DNA of 64,000 nucleotides from assembly GCA_025531455.1 (NCBI GenBank), contig JAMYHL010000008.1, forward strand, positions 829,160 through 893,159, in the 5' to 3' direction. A program made the position numbers and the translations under genes. Shown here piece by piece: positions 11,672-23,566 of the stretch. Under the pieces are notes generated by a model. The model searched no databases, was not told where the DNA came from, and saw only the letters and a list, made by a program, of their open reading frames with translations. Origin of the DNA: Apiotrichum sp. Y4204. Its lineage: Eukaryota; Basidiomycota; Tremellomycetes; Trichosporonales; Trichosporonaceae. Numbering within the stretch: position 1 is the first letter of the stretch; every line of letters begins with the position of its first letter.

Positions 11672-14600
11672 TTAGGTGCGCCCGCGGCGCGCGAGTCGGA
11701 GACACTCGTCCTCGAGACCAATCACGCGACGGACTTCCACTCCGCCCTGTTCGAGAATGCGCACGCCCTCGCACTGCACAAAGTCTGGCGGCTCTTCGAC
11801 GCCGAGAAGGACAGCCTTGACCTTGGCGCGGACGAGCTCGAGCGCGCAGCTTGGCCCGCCGGATGTGCGCACGCTGCACGGCTCCATGGTCGCGAAGCAC
11901 GACGCTTGCGCGAGAATGTCCGCTGTCTTGGGAAGACCGGCGGGCGCCTCGTCCTCGAGCGCCACCATGCGATCGCGGAAGTTGGCGAGCGCGTTGGCCT
12001 CGGCGTGCGTGTTGCCCGGAATCTGACGCGAATAGCCATCGGCAAGGAGGAGACCAGCAGGCCCGCCCGTCGTGGGGTCGGGGAAGGTGGGGAAGTGCGG
12101 CTCGAGCGGAACGAACAGCGGCGAGGATACCGGGAGGAAGAGGGTCGAGCCAACACAGAACGCCGTGGGGGAGACGGGGCACTGCAGGGTGAGGTCGAGA
12201 CAGTGGCGCATGATGGCCAAGTTGAGCGGGTCTGGATGTTAGCTCGAGTCGAATGTGTGATCTTAGCTCACCTTGGTCTGAAGAGGCAGTGTTTGCTGGT
12301 GCCGGCTCAACGGGCTTTGGCGAGGCGGCGACGTCAATAGTAACCGTCTCGTCCGTGTTCTTGCGCTCAAAGACCTTGATGCTCGAGGTGAACGCGTCCC
12401 CGCCGTGGCCAGAGGGCACGAGGTTGACGATGATCTTGGCCTTCTTGTTCGCCTGGAGGGTGAACGTGAGTGAAGGCACGGTGGGAAGTTCGCTAGCGGC
12501 TGGGGTGTTGAGGCCCGACTTGGCGGCCTCGGTCTCGGCGTCTGTCGACGCAGCATCGTCTGCAGGCGCAGTTACGATACCGAGCTCCGCAAGACGCTTC
12601 TCGTACTTTGCAATCTTGTCGGCCTTGTTCTTCCTGCGCGCAATCTTAAGCTTCTGCAGCATTGCCTCCACTTCCTCCTCCTCGCCCTTGGACAGCGCGA
12701 CGCCCGCATCCTTCTCGTCACGCGAGAGCGACAGCTCCGCAAAGGCCGTGGTTGGTGTCGCCTCGGCGGCTTCGATGACAAAGGTGCGATCCGCCTTTGA
12801 CGTGTTGGTGAGCACAAAGGATGATGACGTGGGCCACGCGTCCTGCTGCGCGGGAGCAAAGTCGATTTTGGTGGCGTCGAGCGTGAATGCGGGCATCTTG
12901 CGGACAGTTGCCTTGACGAGCACGTTCTGGTCGTTGTACGAATCGAGGACGTTTTCCACAACAATCGTTTCCTGGAAATTGCCGACAAGTGATGGAGTGA
13001 ATGAGAAAGACGTAACCTCCTTGCGGCCAAATGCCGAGACGACTCCGTACCGGCCCAGCCCCAACTTGAGGTTGCCGGAAGCAATCGACCCTGAGGTGCG
13101 CATTCGGTACACTCCGGCGCAGTCACTCTTGTTGTGGAGGACAATTGTACGCGACTTAGGCTCACCACGCTCGCAGGTTCCAAAGTTGATGGACGACTGC
13201 TGCACCTCGAGTACACTGCGTACGCAGGATGACCGGATGGCGAGGTCGCGTACAGGCAACTCAGACATGCTCCTCGCATGGCCTATGGTGGAGAGCAATG
13301 AGTGGTCGTACTCGACGACCTTGATGTAGATGCGAGATTCTGCACGTTTCGCGCGTGTGGTTATGTGCGGCCGTGTTGAGCCATTGGGCGTCATGACAAC
13401 AATGACCTGGCGCGACGAACCAGGTGGCACCTGGAGAACCCGGGCAGGCACAATCTTGCCTGTGCTGATGATACTCTGGAGCTCCTTGCGGAGGGCGAGT
13501 AGGCGGCGCACATACTGTTCCTCTTCTTCCGGCGTAAAGTGCGTAACGGAGGAGAGGTTACGGCGCGCATCGTGCTGCTCGAGCGCGAGGATGAGTTCCT
13601 CAGGGGTGAGCTTCGTCACATCTCCAGCAGTAGCGGGGTCTGTCTTGAGCTCAAGCCGTTTGGCCGTTAGGGCAGGCGACTTGGTGACAGCCGATGACAG
13701 CGTGGACGTCTTGAGGAGTGGCGGCTTGATCGGCGTCACAGTAGGGCTGGTGGGGGTGCCGCCAGACACTGCTCTCGGGTGTTGTTTTGTCGGCGTAGCG
13801 GGATCTCGCTTCGTGGCCGCGGCCGACTTCGACCGCTTCACCTTTACGTCCTTACTGACCAGGCCGCTCGATTTTGCCAGTCCCGCAAAGTCCAGCTTCG
13901 GCACTCGCGGGTGCTGTCCGGAAAGGAGACTCTTATCTTCAAGAGCAATGTTTTCCAGCACGTGCGCACGCTTCGAGTGAGGAAGTGTACCTTGGAAGGC
14001 GAGGCCAGGTGGGCCACATGCAAGGTCTAAGTAGTCGTGGTCATCGAGGAGGGACCGGTCCTTGAACACGACGGCGTTGCCGTAAATGTGGACTGGTCGC
14101 CCTCGACCACCCTTCTTCATGGCGGACACGAGGGAAGCGCCGAGGGAAGCCTTGTCGCCGTCCTTCATCTTTTCCTTTGCGACGGTCTTATCCCGTCCTT
14201 TGGACTTCGTCGGCGCCTTGGTCTCGTTGGATCCTTGGTCCTGGAGCGACTCGACAAAGCGTTCTTTAAGGTTGCCGTTTCCTGGCCGATCACCATCTGC
14301 CTGCATCTCGTACTGCGCGGCGATCGCCTTGGCATGGGAAGTCGGCGCATCGATGCGCTTGATATACAACTCGACGTCCTCCGGCTGCGATGCGGCCAGA
14401 TCCAGAGTGAGCATCTTGTGCGAAAGATTCTGGAATATGACTGTCCGGACGGATGGCGAGTTTATCACCACCGAGCCAAAGTCGACAAAGTTGCTGCCCG
14501 TCGGCGTGAGGATGCGGTACAGGTGCGAGTGGAGTGTGACATTGTAGACGTCGACGTTCTTCGCATGCACTTCGATGAGCTGGTTATTTGCGCGGTTGAG

Positions 14601-17165
14601 CAGATTGCGCACAAAGACCTGCTTCTCGTACTTGTCGTTGATGCGGCGTGGGAAGAAGTCGATACGCTCATGCACCGTCTCGAACGGCGGGATGACAATG
14701 ACGTTGCGGTTCGTCATCAGCACCTTGGAGATGGCCGCGATCTCGACGCGGGCGGACAGAGCGCTCAGGTTCTCAATCTGTATCGTGGTCGTCTTGCACG
14801 CGCCGACAGTCACCTCGCCAAAGTCGATGAGGTTGCCTGAGGGGATGGAGATGATCGACGTGCAGGACTCGGCCGTGCAATGCACCACCTTGCGGGAGCG
14901 GTGACCACGTGAGCGCGAGCTTGGTGCCGAGTCAAAGAACACCTTGAACGACGACTGGCGCAGCGCACCCGCGATTTCAGGCGGGTTCGCGAGATCCTGT
15001 GCAGGACGGTAAAGGGCAAAGATGCGGTACTCTGTCCCTGGGCGCATGGTGAGCTCCTCGATCTGGTTGGGGATATCCCTGTCGCCAAGGTTGTCCGCGC
15101 GATTCGCAGGCACGACTTCTGCCGGAGTGGCAAATAGTGGCGGTGAATTCTCGTCATCGTCCGAGTCGACCTCATTCCGAGAAGGCCGATAGCCGGACTC
15201 GTGCGACGTGACACGAGACAGGGGACGAGACGGAGGGATCGATCCTTCGCGATCACTCAATGTCAGGGCTGACATTGGGTCGGTGTCCACGGCCATGCTG
15301 CTCACAGACTGGTGGTCTATGAGCAACTGCGATCGTCCCGAGGTGCTCGCTACTGTCCCCGAGTTGAACGACCCATTCGAACCGTCCCAATTGCGGACAG
15401 AAAGCGCATCACGCGTGTCGCGTGTCGAGGTCCGCGATAATGCTTCTGTCCGCTTGTCGCGTAGCGGTCGTATCCGCGCGATATCCTCATCGTCGATGTC
15501 CTCTCCTGCCACACCAGCTAGCCGGAAGACAACCTCATAGCCTGGCGTTGCCGAAAAATGGACGTCGATTGGTCTGTCACCAGCATTTTTGATCGTAATG
15601 AGCTTCTTGGCCCACAGACCATCAGCAATTTGGCCATAATCCAGTGCCGAGCCACTCTGTATCCGAAGGCTGTCGTCCTGCGCTGTTGCCTGGCACGACC
15701 CTACGGCCTTGCACGTGACCACGTTTCCAGACTGATGGGCATTCGAAATGACAAACTCAAACTCGAAATCGTTCACTGGTGCGGTGGTATGCAGTGCGAG
15801 GCGTAGGTGCCTGCTGGATAGTGCTGGAAGCGGCACTGGTTCTGCCGAGGTGTCCACACCGAACACGTTCTCAGAATCGAGATCACGCAAGGAGAACCAC
15901 ACAGAGTCTTTGAAGGGCGAGTTGACGATGGCGGTGGTCCACACAAGATCAATCTCGGAACGGTTCACGAGAAGAATGTCACGATGGACTTCGTTCCCCA
16001 CAATATTGTCGGTTCCAAAGTCGATTGTCAGCTGCCCTGAGCCGAGCTGGGGTCCAGAAACGAGGCTCGTTGAGGGGTCAATTGCTGCCGCGGAGAAGAA
16101 GGAGCGACAAACGGTGGCGAAGAAGGGAAGCGAGACATTCTGGTGTGCCTGTGGAACGGCGGCCAGTGCGTCTGGACTCAGACCATCAGGCGTCAAGTCT
16201 CTTGCCGCGTTCGCGTGCACGATAATGCTGCCATGGACCGAGAAGGATCGGTGGATCGGGTCTGATCTCCTTTGTCCAGAGGCGCCGGTCGCGCCCCCAT
16301 CACGTGTGCTGACGGATAGTCCAGAAGTGGACATTGTAGAGACCGACCCTCCATCAGAAAGTATGCTTCCTGTTCCATTCGCAGCTGCAGCGGTTATGGG
16401 GAGGCGGCTACTTGCCAAACCGGGAGGCAGGTCCGAGGTCGACGCCACGGGAAGCACTCGGGGCGTGCCGGCGCCCTCACTTGAGGGCGTGGACGCCCCT
16501 GCAGGTGTTGAAGGGTGGGAAGTTGATGGGGAGGGCTGGAACGCGAGACAAATGGTGACTGTCGCCCCAACGGGGATAGAGAGCGCAATGACGGAAGAGC
16601 CCGCCGAGCTCGACAGCGATGATATCGATGACACTGATGACGACTCTAGGGCGTCTGATGCCCCATCATCGTTGACCCAGAACACGACTTGGCTGTCCAG
16701 GTCTGATCCGATCTCGACATCGACTTGAGTTGTCGACACATTCTTCAAGCCAAAGCTGCGGACTCGACGCTGTCCGCCCGCGCTGTCGAGATATGTCGAC
16801 TGGAGGTAGATCCAGCCGCTCTGGACGTCAGTGAGCTGGACAAGCTGGTCCTGGACCAGGGCGAGACGAGCAGCTAGGGACGTGGTGGGGGCCGTGGATG
16901 ACGCTGGGGTCATAGTCTGATTGGGAGGGGATGTGGGTGATGACGAGTCGGTCGTGTGAGCAACCGGAGATATCGGAATGGAGTCCACTGCGAGGCTTGC
17001 AAGAGCTTCTGGCTTGCGTGAGCCGCTGTCACCTTCTGGTGCGTCTACACCCGGCGTTGAGGCACTACTGCCTCCTCCAGCTCCCATGTAGCCCTCTGCA
17101 ATGTCGATAATACCCTTGACGCCGGCCTCGACGGCCTGTTCGAGCGAGTGGACGATATGCGACAT
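11672..17165 (-). CDS. Ig-like (ASH/HYDIN-type) repeat protein fused to a DRAP-type deaminase domain
   Basis: Two exons, 17165-12272 and 12231-11672, joined by a 40-nt GT-AG intron, encode about 1,817 residues. I start at MSHIVHSLEQ (17165), which has a CACCATC context; the open frame upstream looks like leader. Residues ~60-1630 carry several beta-rich segments of the ASH/HYDIN/MSP Ig-like kind: IDFGTDNIVG (~378), IDFGEVTVGA (~778), VDFGSVVIN (~893), INFGTCERGE (~1325) and KIDFAP (~1433), each followed by an N-x-S-like turn. They are separated by Ser/Pro-rich linkers and, near 1530, a Lys/Glu-rich helical stretch. Residues ~1632-1817 form a cytidine-deaminase-like fold with zinc motifs HAEANAL and EPCSVRTSGGPSC and the CEGVRILEQGGVEV block. 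These match the DRAP deaminase (Rib2/RibD type) of riboflavin synthesis. The intron preserves frame, and no separate start or promoter for the deaminase is evident. Two overlapping genes remain the alternative. Confidence 0.75.
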
Positions 17166-18188
17166 GATGGTGAGATGAGACCGGTGTTGTGCTGCTGCTT
17201 CCGCCAGGTTCCAGGAGGCGTACGCGCGGCAAACTCTGGACGCGGATGTCGAGTGCGCTCCTGCGGCGCCTCGGCCAGATGAACCAAAATTGAGAGAAAA
17301 AAGCGACGCGATTAAGGAGCGATAGAGTACGCCGAGGAAGGGCTTGGTCGTGTGCTCGGGGCCAGGGCTGGCGGGGCTGGCGGAAATCAGAAGGTGGGGA
17401 GGACCTCTGAAAAAGGCGAGAGCGCGAGCGTCAGGACGAGCACGAGGTGGCGGTAAGAAGAAGAGACAAGAGTGGGGGCGGGAGATGGATAGGTGGGGGT
17501 GTGGGGGTAGGGGTCGATGATCGTTGAGTGGGGGCGGGGACACGAAAGATGAAGGGAGGTTGTGAACAGGTGGTGGAGGAGAGAGTGCGCTGGGTGCGCT
17601 GGCGGGCGCGCTGGTTCTTAGTGCTTATTCTTCATCGCGTGCGAGGTCGAGAACGGTGTGTGGCTTGCGGGGAGGGTGCTGGGGCGTGAGGAGGGTCGAG
17701 AAGCGGCCCAGTAGAAGCAGGAGGGATGGAGGTCGTGTGCTGTTGACAGCTGTCACACGAGCCCAAGCCAGCGATGTCGGTCTCGAGAGAGTGGATGTGC
17801 GGGTGGGCCGTCAAGCAAGATGACGAGCGCGGGGGTGATCACTGTGCGTCGCGCGCGTGGGTGCTCGAATTCGCGAGGAGGCCCGCAGCGGAGGATGAGG
17901 TGGACGATGGGGGAGGTGTGAGGTGAGGTGTCGTGTCGTGTATGTTGTATTGTTGCGGCTCGAGGACTGGAGAGAGAGTTCCAGTGTTCCACTTTTGGTC
18001 CAACGAGATGGTGGCGTTGGCTTTGCCTCCACACGTACAGTACGCGCGTGCGGGATGTCAGTCAGTCGCTCGCGTGCCCGGATATCGGGGGGTGGTGATG
18101 AGACCGCTCTGCCTAGTCGGCGGGGGGATGTGATGATGATGATGAAGTGTGGAGAGCAGTCAACGAGATGATGTCTGTAATCGTCTAC

Positions 18189-18227
<39 letters not shown>

Positions 18228-20144
18228 TTGCTGACAGCTGACAGGAACAAAAAGCACAAGCGAGGGCTTGGAGACTATTACCTCTGCCGAGTATTGAATG
18301 ATCGTCGTCTGCGCTCAGACTCTCTCGCTCGGCACCCTCGGCCATCAACCGCCCAAGATTAGAAAGTATTACCTCTGTCTACATTAGGATTCCCTGGGTG
18401 GGCCTTAGACATTTCCTAATACCTGTTTTGGAATAAAAAAAATCGCCTCTCTTTCCCCCGTTTAATGTTACTACATTCATGGCTTTTTATTCGTTGAAAT
18501 GCTGATGATCTTTCATTCTTATATTTCTTAGTGCAGTATCCCAGGTCCCTATTGGAATCCCTGGGGCGTATTCCCTGCATGAAGGCCTACGCCAGCCAAA
18601 CGCCCCTAGACTAGAGACGCCCAGCGAGTGACAAAGGCCGAGGCCTACAAGCAGGCGGACGCGCAGCTCCGGTCCGGCGGGCGAGGATGCATCGGGGACC
18701 GGGGTACCGGGGTATAGGGGGGGTTATCGGCGCAGTGCCGAGCTGAGCGAGCTGAAGCGGACCTAGGAATCTAGCAGAGAGGTGTGTGGCATTTCCGATC
18801 CGGGATAAATGGAACAAGGAACAGAGAGAGGTGCTGTACTGGACATTGCGCTGTGCTGCATTCCGCGCATTTCAAGACCAGCGGCTAGCGACTAGCGACT
18901 TGCGGCGACTTGGCATTGGTCCGGCAGATGTCTCATCCGTCTCACAGCATTCTGGTATCTGGCAAACCTCTCTATGTAGTCCTCCAGTCTCGCGATCTCA
19001 CAGAGTACTGCTCGTGTGGCCAGACAATGAAGGATACGAAGCCGGAAGGGTACGGGCGATACACAGTTGAACAGCAAACCCTCAAACGCTCGAAAGTGCC
19101 TCGGAGCCTCGGACACTCCGCCCCGCGGTTCAAGCAGGGACACTCTCTTCCGTGTATGCTCCGTGCCTCGACCCCGAAACCATGCGAGTAGATGTCATTC
19201 AGGAGCTCAGGCGCTCAGGAGCACAGAAGCCCACGAGTTCGGAGCGTGATGCCATGCATCATGCATGTGTGTCTATGTCATCATCGCCCTGCTGTTGGCC
19301 ACCACAGGACTCAGAGTTGCAGATGGCCGTTACATTGCCGGGCGCCGGTTGACGACGGTACGACGCGCGACCACTCGGGCAACTGATCGCCGCTCACTCG
19401 CACCAAATTCTGAAGAATGATCTCAAACCTGTCATGACATACACGACTGCGAGCTGCCCCTATGTTGCAGGCGAGAATGACGCAGGTATGCACAACTTGC
19501 AAGTGCGTGCATGCATCAGTGTAACAGGACGTGCTGGCGTAAGGCGGGCTGGCTGCCAGTTTGCTGCTGTGCACAGACCGCCGCGTAGCCCGTCCACGGC
19601 CGTCCTTGCCGAATCGCCGAGGCCCTGTGAAGGATATACGGAGCCGAGGAGTGCAATGAACATCTGATCTGGATCAGGAATGACGAAAGGTCTCAGACCC
19701 AGCTTCAAGTTCACAGCTACAGATTCTGAGGTTCCAGCGAGACCACGCCACGCACATACGCACACTACTAGGTGCAAGTCGATGCATTACAGCGGCGCTG
19801 ACTAGGGGGATGTACTTTCAGGCGATCTAACACGAACACGACACCTCCGCCTCGCCTCCGCCCACGGCCCAACGCTCGCAATCCACAATGTATATACGCC
19901 TACAGCGGGTAGCAGTGCACGCAGGGTACACTCGTCACTCTCTCGCTCGTCGTCCATTCGCCACACCACACCCCGCGTCCTCATCTATGCAGCGGTGACA
20001 CGCGCCAGCGGGCCTCGCGCGTTCCGCGCTGCCATGGTATGCCTCGTCGGGTCACTGTCATCCTGGGGGTAATGGACTGGTGGCAGCCGCTGCGCGCTGC
20101 GTGCCGCGCCCGCCGCCGCCACCAGTGACACGTCTGCTCGACGC
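17166..20144. other. 3 kb region without recognisable genes
   Basis: Only short frames with no family similarity. The first ~1 kb is presumably the promoter and leader of the Ig/deaminase gene and contains a CTGTTG repeat. 18360-18560 is AT-rich relative to its surroundings. The rest, up to the ERV14 3' end, holds nothing I can name. Confidence 0.5.
18190..18227. repeat. (CTGTTG)n microsatellite
   Basis: About six uninterrupted copies of GCTGTT/CTGTTG followed by a T-run. On the minus strand it could read as polyglutamine, but it lies in a frame with no other support, about 1 kb upstream of the Ig/deaminase start. Confidence 0.9.
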
Positions 20145-21133
20145 TTAGTCGCTCTCTGTAACTGTCAGCACAGACGCGATGGATATCGGATATCGCTAGG
20201 TTGCGGTGCCGGGCGGACACCGCGTCCACACTACGCACCTGAGATGAGGGCAAGAATCATGCTGCTGGTCAGCTTTGCCTAGTTGAAATTAGCTTACCGG
20301 TAGAGGTAGTAGAAGAAGCAGATGAGGTAGAAGCCGAGCTTGATGAAGCTCTCCTTCTTGTGTCCCGAGAGTGTGCGGAAGATCTCTGTCGCGTCGTACA
20401 TGTGGTTCTTCTGCATAATCCTGGGCTGTTAGCACTACTGGAGAGCTGATTCGGGATCACAAGTCTGACGGGCGCAAACTCACTTGTGCACATTATAACC
20501 CACGAGCGGCGCGTTAAGGATAAACGCGAGCCACTGGCCAGAGAGCAGGAAGAGGAGAGTAAGGAAGGCGTGGGCGATCATCTCGGGAAGGACGAACTGC
20601 GGGTCAGCACAATGTCGCGTCCATGTCCGCGGCGGCGTTCTCGAGGGCGGCCGCTGAGATCGCCTCCGGCGGGAACCCATGACGTACTTGGTTGAGCTTG
20701 TTGCAGAGGTCGATGGGGTTGATGTAGTCTGCCGTTAGCATGCCAGTGACCCCGGGGCGCGGTCTTGAGATCATCCCCAGAAATTCTCCAGCTCGATGAC
20801 AGCTTGCGCCCTGCCGCACTCGCACTCACCGCACTCGAGGTCAGAGAACATGATTATCTGTCCATCAGCGCCGCCCGCGGCAAGGTTTATGCACGCACAA
20901 AGAAGACCATAGTGAAGAGGAGGACCGCGGCCATAATGACCGCGAAGAGGAACAGCCATCCTGCGAGTCAGCGCGAGGTGTGGAGAGTTTGAACACGGCG
21001 GCGGCGCGGGGCCACGAAGCGATCGATGCAGTACTCTGTCCCACGTTTGACGCGTCAGAGATGGGACGCAGATCACCTCCGGGCGCGCGCGCGCCGTGTC
21101 CCGCGAGCTCTGAAGCGTACCTTCGCCGCCCAT
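20145..21133 (-). CDS. ERV14: Cornichon-family COPII cargo receptor
   Basis: Eight exons (21133-21121, 20960-20899, 20857-20830, 20728-20688, 20596-20484, 20420-20298, 20261-20239, 20161-20145) give 139 residues, the usual cornichon length. The protein starts [20 protein letters not shown] (first membrane segment) and contains the family block [40 protein letters not shown] begins the second membrane region, and [11 protein letters not shown] includes the FRTL stretch used for COPII contact in the yeast protein. It ends RMILALISVTESD. Erv14 cycles between ER and Golgi and loads membrane cargo into COPII vesicles. If the last intron is retained the protein ends ISGA at 20231 instead, which is a possible alternative end. 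The first exon is only 13 nt. Identification is firm. Confidence 0.93.
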
Positions 21134-21545
21134 TGTGATATGCTGTTGAGGTGTGTAAGAGAGGGGGGTGTGAGGAGAGTTTGCTCGGGGGTGGTTGATG
21201 GGAGAAGAGGATGGGATTGTTGATTGCGAGATGGAATGACACACACGCAGCATGCAGCCAGGCAAGCCGGGAGACACCGACCGAAGTGCTGGAGATCTCT
21301 GTCATGGACGCCGAGCTCTGGCTGTTGTGTGACAGCCAGAGTAGAAGCCACATCGGGAATATATAAATTCCCGGAACGTGTAGCCCATGCGCATTTCACG
21401 TGATTGCTCTCTCAACATCCGGCTAGATGCGGCAATCCCCTCCGTCGTTCGCGTTCGTTTGGTGCGCTCGGAACCACTCAATAATATCCAGCACTCACCA
21501 CAAACAACATCCACATCGCATCATCAGCCACAACTCAAGCACAGA
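21134..21545. promoter_or_regulatory. Divergent promoter between ERV14 and the RRM gene
   Basis: A 412-bp space between two divergent start codons. It contains an AT-rich TATATAAATT stretch near 21358-21368 that could serve as a core element for the plus-strand gene. Nothing else can be named. Confidence 0.4.
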
Positions 21546-22518
21546 ATGTCCCGCGCCAAGCCATACGCCCGCGAGGCCCGCGGTGAGAAGCGCGACACCG
21601 AGTCGGCCTGGACACACGACAAGTTTGACGCGCGCAGCCGCCTCGCCGACCGGCTGAGCGGACCGCGCACAACCCCTGCCGCGAGCACGAGCACGAACAC
21701 CGGCGGCCTCAAGAACCGGCTGAGCGGAAAGGAGCTGCTGCCCTCCACCTCCGCGCCGGCATCCAAGCTTTTTGGATTTGACGAGTCTTCTCCCTCACCT
21801 TCTCGCGCCGCACGTCCGACACGCGCGTCCCGCGCCCGCGGCCTCGAGGGCGGGCGCGCCCTGGTCGCGTCTTCCCTGGCAGCACTTACGCGCCGCGAGC
21901 CCGAACGTGACCGCGACTCGCCCGCAGCGCGTTCGTCGCGCTCTAGTCCTGCAAGCGGGCTGAGCATAATCGGCGCGGGGGCCGCGAGCGTTACTGTCCG
22001 CGTTGAGCGCCTCGCGCGCGGGACCACCGCCGAGGACGTCATGGTGTGTGCTACCGGGATGCTTCTAGCATTGTACTGATTACAGTCCGCGTTTGCGCCT
22101 ACGCCGATTGCGTCCGCGCGCCTGTGCTCGTCAGCAGGTGCGTCGACCGCCACTGTTGAGGTCGAGGTGCGCGCGCGGGCCGCAGCGGATGCGCTCGTCG
22201 CGCAGTATGACGGCGTGGTGGCTGATGGCGAGACGCTGCGCCTCACGATCGTGTCGGGCCGCGGGGAGCGTGCTGAGCGCAACGAGCGGGTCGATAACCG
22301 TCCGAGGGAGGCGCCTCGTGGTCCGCGGCGCGATCGTGAGGCCCGGGATGCTGGGCGCTCAGAGAGTACAGGGTACGTCACTGGCTATGCGCTGCGATTT
22401 TAGCTTTCATAGCGCTTGTCATTATCGCCCAGCTGACATCAGGAAAATGTATGCCGACACGATCGACCGCGCGCCGCGTGAGGACCGCTCGCTGTCTGCG
22501 CGGTTAGGGCGACGTTAA
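21546..22518 (+). CDS. RRM-like RNA-binding protein, possibly Yra1/ALY-related
   Basis: Three exons (21546-22043, 22086-22372, 22443-22518) give about 286 residues. Residues 1-140 are rich in Arg, Ser and Ala with two similar short motifs, LADRLSG and LKNRLSG. Residues ~147-235 have the length and strand/helix pattern of an RRM: ASVTVRVERLARGTTAEDV as strand 1 and helix 1, TATVEVEVRARAAADALV in the middle, and ETLRLTIV as the last strand. The aromatic RNP1 and RNP2 residues are missing, so the fold is divergent. The tail is Arg/Glu-rich and ends KMYADTIDRA...SLSARLGRR. The layout of an Arg-rich N-terminus, one weak RRM and a short conserved C-terminus resembles REF/ALY mRNA-export adaptors (Yra1, Mlo3). 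That is inference. Confidence 0.6.
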
Positions 22519-22776
22519 GATCAAGAGAGGGTTTGAGAGGTTGGGGAGAGACACGGGCGTGTGATCAACAGACATTTACGTTGAGTGCTACTGGCTTTGC
22601 TCGCGTGATCTGGCTGTGAGATCTGTAGTGGCATCTGGATCCGTCTATGTATGATGTACATGTACAACTGCTGTTGCAGTGAGCCGCGAAGTGGCCGATA
22701 GGTAGAGCTGGAAGAGGATGGCCATCCTCCCAACTGTTCGAGCGTCGTGCTCGCAGGCAGATTCCGTCGTCAACAA

Positions 22777-23566
22777 TTACGCGCTCGCCGCGGCACGCAG
22801 CTTGTCCACACCGCCCGCCTTGCGGACCATGCGCTTAAGCTCTCCGGGCGTCTTCTGCCACACGTTGAGCTTGCGATCGCGCGCCATGTCGGCATAGTCG
22901 TCGCCGTGTTTTGCGACCAGGCGCGCGAGCCAGATATGCTCCGCGTCGGAGGTGTGCCGCACGACCGGGGCGGCGGTGGCTGCAAGCGCCTCAAGTTCTG
23001 GGGTCAGCCGGGAATCAAGGAGAAGAGCTGTCTACACAAAATCTCCACTCGGGAACTCACGCTGCACGACGGCCGTCTTGCCCCGTACGGGGAGCACCTC
23101 CTTCTCCTCGTCATTCAGCGGCGTCCATTTTGACCCCTCCTGCTCTGGCTCCTCCTCCTCCGGCTCGTCATCAAGAATGATGTCCACTACATTCCCATCT
23201 TCGTCCCGGATAATCCGCCCGAATGACCCCTTGGGCGCCTCGCCCATCTCGGCGTCCTCGTCGATGGGCATGCCGTCCGCGCCGAACGGAAGCGGGACGC
23301 GCGCGCTAGGCCCGCGCACGACCGGAATCGAGGGAAGGAGGCCCAGTGCGCGATAGCTACCGTCAGTACGAGACAACTTTGCGGCGCCAGCACTGTACGC
23401 ACTTCTGGAACACGGTCTTCTTCTTGTCCCACGCCTTCTGGAGCGCCTCGGGGCCCTGCAGCGCGGGGGCCTTGCGCAGCTTGGCGTGCATGCGCTTCTT
23501 CTGCGCGGCTGACGGCTTGCCGCTCTTGTGCGACTTGGCCTTGGAGCGCTGGCGGGGGTTGGCCAT
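22777..23566 (-). CDS. NOP16: Nucleolar 60S biogenesis protein Nop16
   Basis: Three exons (23566-23403, 23356-23061, 22997-22777) give 226 residues. The N-terminus MANPRQRSKAKSHKSGK is the basic Nop16 start. The conserved block DKKKTVFQNYRALGLLPSI spans the first intron. An acidic stretch with IILDDEPEEEEPEQEG and then SKWTPLNDEE follows. The C-terminal half has HGDDYADMARDRKLNVWQKT, the hallmark Nop16 motif. Nop16 is a component of nucleolar pre-60S particles needed for large-subunit assembly. It is convergent with the RRM gene, whose stop lies 258 bp away. Confidence 0.92.

Noticed and set aside
15748..16728. 326-codon plus-strand frame opposite the Ig-like gene
   Set aside because: Shadow of the 4.9 kb minus-strand exon.
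17166..17543. N-terminal extension of the Ig/deaminase protein to the ATG at 17543
   Set aside because: The extra ~126 residues are low-complexity and leader-like; the ATG at 17165 has a better context and starts the conserved-looking protein.
17811..18257. Minus-strand polyglutamine frame at the CTGTTG repeat
   Set aside because: Only the microsatellite itself gives the glutamines; the rest of the frame has no support.
18361..18560. AT-rich segment with a TGATGATC that might be a snoRNA box C
   Set aside because: No matching D box or complementary guide region could be shown.
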